DNA from: JBBSUQ01 sp964389755
GTDB lineage: Bacteria > Bacteroidota > Bacteroidia > Flavobacteriales_D > Crocinitomicaceae
Reading direction: 5' to 3'
Assembly: GCA_964389755.1 (NCBI GenBank)
Contig: CAYMEW010000053.1
Span: 1 to 17,640 of the forward strand
DNA length: 17,640 nucleotides
Below are positions 14,727 to 17,640 of the stretch, piece by piece. The notes under the pieces are model-generated. The model was not told the DNA's origin. It saw only the letters and a program-made list of their open reading frames with translations, and made no database searches. Position 1 is the first letter of the stretch. Each line of letters starts with the position of its first letter. Made by a program: the position numbers and the translations under genes.

Positions 14727-15887
14727 ATGCCATTTTATTATAAACTCGGAAAGATACCGCACAAGCGGCATACTGTTTTTGCGAAAGAACAGGGCGGCAT
14801 TCACTACGAGCAACTTTTCGGTACGGAAGGATTTCACGGGTTTTCATCCCTGCTTTATCACGTACACCGTCCGACCATGGTTCGTTCCGTATCTGAACCG
14901 CGGGACATTTCTCCCAAAGCGGCTGTCGACCATAACATTACCTCGCGGATGCTGGACGGTTTTAAAGTGCCGGCAAAAGATGACTTCCTGGAGAGCCGCA
15001 TCACCGTGCTTTTTAACAATGATCTGAACCTTTCACTGGCTGCTCCGCGCAAGTCGATGCGTGATTACTTCTATAAGAACGCAGACTCGGACGAAGTAAT
15101 CTTTGTGCACCGCGGAAGCGGAAAGCTGCGAACGCTACTCGGGAACATCCGTTTCGGTTCTGGCGATTACCTCGTGATTCCGCGGGGTATGATCTACCAG
15201 TTCGAATTTGATTCGGAGGACAACCGCCTGCTGGTGGTCGAATCTTTCTCACCGGTTGTAACGCCGAAGCGCTACCGCAACAATTTCGGTCAGTTGCTGG
15301 AGCATTCTCCGTTTTGCGAACGCGATTTTCGCGGGCCTGAAGAACTGGAAACGCACGATGAAAAAGGCGATTTCCTGATTCGGATCAAGAAGGAAAATCA
15401 TTTGCACGAACTGGTTTACGCATCGCACCCGTTTGACGTGGTTGGCTGGGACGGTTACAATTTCCCCTATGCGTTTAATATCAAGGATTTTGAACCGATC
15501 ACCGGGCGCGTGCATCAGCCGCCTCCCGTACACCAGACCTTCGAAGCGCACAACTTCGTGATCTGTTCATTCTGCCCGCGACTTTACGATTACCATCCCC
15601 AGTCGATCCCGGCGCCCTACAATCACAGTAACATCGATTCGGATGAAGTGCTGTATTACGTGGACGGTGACTTCATGAGCCGGAATCACGTCGAAAAAGG
15701 CTACATTTCGCTGCATCCGGGAGGAATTCCCCACGGACCACACCCGGGAGCATATGAACGCAGTATCGGTCAGAAGGAAACGATCGAGTTGGCAGTGATG
15801 GTAGATACATTCAAACCCTTAAAAATTACCCAGGAAGCGCTTGATATCCAGGATCCGGATTACTTTACTTCCTGGCTCGAAAAATAA
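14727..15887 (+). CDS. hmgA: Homogentisate 1,2-dioxygenase, short Bacteroidota form
   Basis: This non-haem Fe(II) ring-cleaving dioxygenase turns homogentisate into maleylacetoacetate, the third step of tyrosine breakdown. At 386 residues it is shorter than the human or Pseudomonas enzyme (about 435-445), as usual in Bacteroidota. The fold is a double cupin. The first cupin shows FVHRGSGKL and GNIRFGSGDYLVIPRG; the second carries the iron ligands: H300 in APYNHSNIDSDEV, an acid at D306 or E307, and H336 in HPGGIPHGPHPG. In the human enzyme His and Glu are six residues apart (HRNCMSE); here H300 to E307 is seven, with D306 at six, so which acid binds iron is unclear. hppD follows after 17 bases, so two consecutive pathway steps are co-transcribed. 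Confidence 0.93.
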   Translation: MPFYYKLGKIPHKRHTVFAKEQGGIHYEQLFGTEGFHGFSSLLYHVHRPTMVRSVSEPRDISPKAAVDHNITSRMLDGFKVPAKDDFLESRITVLFNNDLNLSLAAPRKSMRDYFYKNADSDEVIFVHRGSGKLRTLLGNIRFGSGDYLVIPRGMIYQFEFDSEDNRLLVVESFSPVVTPKRYRNNFGQLLEHSPFCERDFRGPEELETHDEKGDFLIRIKKENHLHELVYASHPFDVVGWDGYNFPYAFNIKDFEPITGRVHQPPPVHQTFEAHNFVICSFCPRLYDYHPQSIPAPYNHSNIDSDEVLYYVDGDFMSRNHVEKGYISLHPGGIPHGPHPGAYERSIGQKETIELAVMVDTFKPLKITQEALDIQDPDYFTSWLEK

Positions 15888-15904
15888 TTTAAAACGAAAT
15901 TGAT

Positions 15905-17062
15905 ATGTCAGAATTAAAAAATGTAGAATACGGCCTTGATAAAATTTTCGAAGGCGCACAGGACTTTTTACCGCTCCTCGGAACGGATTATGTTGAGTTT
16001 TACGTGGGAAATGCCAAGCAGGCTGCACACTATTACAAGACTGCATTCGGGTTTCAGTCGCATGCCTACGCAGGACTCGAAACAGGTGTAAAAGATCGCG
16101 CATCTTACGTTTTGAAGCAGGATAAGATCCGCATCGTGCTCACCACGGCGCTCAACAGTGAGTCTCCGATCGGCGAACATGTTAAAAAGCACGGTGACGG
16201 TGTAAAGGTCGTGGCCCTGTGGGTGGAAGACGCGCGAAAATCTTTTGAAGAAACGGTCAAGCGCGGCGCGAAGCCGTTTATGGAGCCGACGGTTGAAAAG
16301 GACGAGCACGGCGAAGTGGTTCGCTCCGGAATTTACACGTATGGCGAAACGGTACACATGTTCGTGGAACGTAAGAACTACAAAGGACCGTTCCTCCCGG
16401 GTTACAAGACCTGGAAATCGGATTACAACCCGGAACCGACCGGACTTAAATTCATCGACCACATGGTTGGAAACGTGGGATGGAACCAAATGGATGTTTG
16501 GGTTAAGTGGTACGAAGAAGTTATGGGCTTTGTGAATTTCCTGTCGTTCGACGACAAACAGATCCACACCGAATACTCCGCATTGATGAGTAAGGTAATG
16601 AGTAACGGAAACGGACGTATTAAGTTCCCGATCAACGAACCTGCAGAAGGTAAGAAACGTTCACAGATCGAAGAATACCTCGACTTTTACGAAAGTCCGG
16701 GCGTGCAACACATTGCCGTGGCAACCGACGACATCGTTAAAACGGTTGCTGATCTTAAATCGCGCGGTGTGGAATTCCTCACGCCTCCGCCGCAGGCTTA
16801 TTACGATGCCATTCCGGAACGATTAGGAAAGCATATTGACACGTTCAAAGAGGACATTAAGCAATTGCAGGACCTTTCGATCATGATCGATTCCGATGAG
16901 GAAGGATACCTGCTTCAAATCTTTACGAAGCCGGTTGAAGACCGTCCGACGCTCTTTTTTGAAATCATCCAGCGCATGGGTGCCCGCGGATTTGGCGCAG
17001 GTAACTTTAAAGCATTGTTCGAGTCGATCGAGCGGGAACAGGAACTGCGCGGCACGCTCTAA
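15905..17062 (+). CDS. hppD: 4-Hydroxyphenylpyruvate dioxygenase
   Basis: This Fe(II)-dependent dioxygenase converts 4-hydroxyphenylpyruvate to homogentisate, the substrate of the gene just upstream. The 385-residue protein has two VOC-type halves. The three iron ligands are H186 (FIDHMVGNV), H269 (VQHIAVATDDI) and E353 (FFEIIQRMG), matching human H183, H266 and E349. The C-terminal gating segment RMGARGFGAGNFKALFESIEREQ is intact. Gap to hmgA is 17 bases. A terminator follows at 17088-17114. The remaining downstream genes (fumarylacetoacetase, maleylacetoacetate isomerase) and the aminotransferase are not in the window. Confidence 0.97.
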   Translation: MSELKNVEYGLDKIFEGAQDFLPLLGTDYVEFYVGNAKQAAHYYKTAFGFQSHAYAGLETGVKDRASYVLKQDKIRIVLTTALNSESPIGEHVKKHGDGVKVVALWVEDARKSFEETVKRGAKPFMEPTVEKDEHGEVVRSGIYTYGETVHMFVERKNYKGPFLPGYKTWKSDYNPEPTGLKFIDHMVGNVGWNQMDVWVKWYEEVMGFVNFLSFDDKQIHTEYSALMSKVMSNGNGRIKFPINEPAEGKKRSQIEEYLDFYESPGVQHIAVATDDIVKTVADLKSRGVEFLTPPPQAYYDAIPERLGKHIDTFKEDIKQLQDLSIMIDSDEEGYLLQIFTKPVEDRPTLFFEIIQRMGARGFGAGNFKALFESIEREQELRGTL

Positions 17063-17087
17063 TTATAAAGAAAAAAGCAAAACTCTC

Positions 17088-17114
17088 AGGCTCGTCGAAG
17101 GACGGGCCTTTTTT
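17088..17114 (+). terminator. Rho-independent terminator after hppD
   Basis: AGGCTCGTC (17088-17096) pairs with GACGGGCCT (17101-17109) across a GAAG loop, with one G-T pair, and is followed by a run of Ts (17109-17114, then GTTTTG). It lies 26 bases after the hppD stop codon. Confidence 0.85.
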
Positions 17115-17302
17115 GTTTTGTGATTGACGATGCGATTTAACGCATGCGTTCTTTTTTACTCAGAATACGAACTCTTGTTACCTGCGGAATGACAAATCTC
17201 TGTGATCGTTTCCATTCGAAATACACTGCTTTAATAAGTTAGTTGGATAATCGAAAAGCGAATCCGCCTGCCGAAATCAGGTTCCCCAACCGTTAAAAAC
17301 GG

Positions 17303-17640
17303 CTATTCCCGCTGCCTGAACTTTCGCTCTTGTTGCCTCCTTTCCCTGCGACTCATTGAGTATATTGGTCCGGATGCATTGAATACCGGATCACAGACAT
17401 AACGCTCGTAAAAGCCCGGCCGGTTCTCCTGCACTTTCACGTGTCTTGTGACATGCAAAATACCATCCGGCGAAAGGGTGTAGGAGAAGTGATAGCACTT
17501 CAAACGGTAACGCGTTCCCTGAATTTCTACACCGGTAACGGAGTTCAGGTCAAAGCCTCTTTTGATGAGTTCGTCTTTGTGAATGTGCATGAACTTCGCT
17601 TCGCGCATCAGTCCTTCGAGCAGGGTTAGGTTGCGTAGCA
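17303..17640 (-). CDS. Unrecognised protein, 5' end beyond the window
   Basis: The frame is open from the stop at 17303 to the last base of the window, so the visible 112 codons or so are the C-terminal part of a longer protein unless translation begins at the ATG at 17608 (101 residues). Residues upstream of that ATG (LRNLTLLEGL) look like normal protein, which favours a longer gene. I recognise no family. The visible part has alternating short strands (VTGVEIQGTRYRLKCYHFSYTLSPDGILHVTRHVKV), aromatic residues, two cysteines and a very basic, arginine-rich tail (SRRERRQQERKFRQRE). There is no membrane segment in the visible part. Confidence 0.55.
   Translation of the reverse strand, partial: LRNLTLLEGLMREAKFMHIHKDELIKRGFDLNSVTGVEIQGTRYRLKCYHFSYTLSPDGILHVTRHVKVQENRPGFYERYVCDPVFNASGPIYSMSRRERRQQERKFRQRE

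Noticed and set aside
17285..17302. Hairpin CCGTT/AACGG just after the stop of the partial minus-strand gene
   Set aside because: Only five pairs and no T-run follows on the minus strand, so it is not a convincing terminator.

Overview
The window is a stretch of ordinary-looking Bacteroidota chromosome, most likely from the Flavobacteriales or a neighbouring order, with a G+C content near one half by eye. The evidence is the gene content: a CrtD-type carotenoid 3,4-desaturase, a short fold-III arginine decarboxylase, a DUF4476 protein, an SDR-type threonine dehydrogenase, a TonB with a proline-rich spacer and a short-form homogentisate dioxygenase. Bacteroidota-type -7 boxes (TAnnTTTG) also sit just upstream of several genes. 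I see no tRNA, rRNA, CRISPR array, insertion sequence, integrase or phage gene. Genes are densely packed. No gap exceeds 300 bases; the largest are 14469-14726 (a divergent regulatory region), 17063-17302 (a terminator and a small palindrome) and 1267-1470 (nothing convincing).

Layout. Bases 1-1266: lysA (+), last step of lysine synthesis. Bases 1471-2943: crtD (-), carotenoid desaturase. Divergent from it at 3027-4104 is a + pair, a secreted DUF4476 protein and a small VOC protein. Bases 4101-4481: an unrecognised 126-residue protein (-) that meets the VOC gene stop to stop. Bases 4582-7431: a tight minus-strand unit prfB-arsC-speA (release factor 2, ArsC-type reductase, arginine decarboxylase). 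Bases 7539-8317: gcvH and a VanZ-like membrane protein (+). Bases 8388-9059: a TonB-family protein (+), closed by a bidirectional terminator.

Bases 9131-12408: a minus-strand operon deoC - full aldehyde dehydrogenase - truncated aldehyde dehydrogenase-like protein. The two dehydrogenase genes look like the two halves of an ALDH16-type enzyme encoded separately. This is the most interesting thing in the window. Together they would split deoxyribose 5-phosphate and oxidise the acetaldehyde released. Bases 12517-13386: a secreted MORN-repeat protein with its own terminator. Bases 13515-14468: threonine dehydrogenase (-). It is divergent from hmgA-hppD (+, 14727-17062), two consecutive steps of tyrosine breakdown, and the 258-base region between them holds outward promoters and a hairpin or operator candidate. 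Bases 17303-17640: the 3' part of an unrecognised minus-strand gene that runs off the window.

Most of the window is well-understood metabolism. I did not find a defence system, a biosynthetic cluster or a mobile element, and I do not claim a wholly new system. The split ALDH16 pair, the hmgA leader and the release factor 2 gene without a frameshift site are the points most worth checking. Family assignments come from reading the translated sequences; no database search was run.
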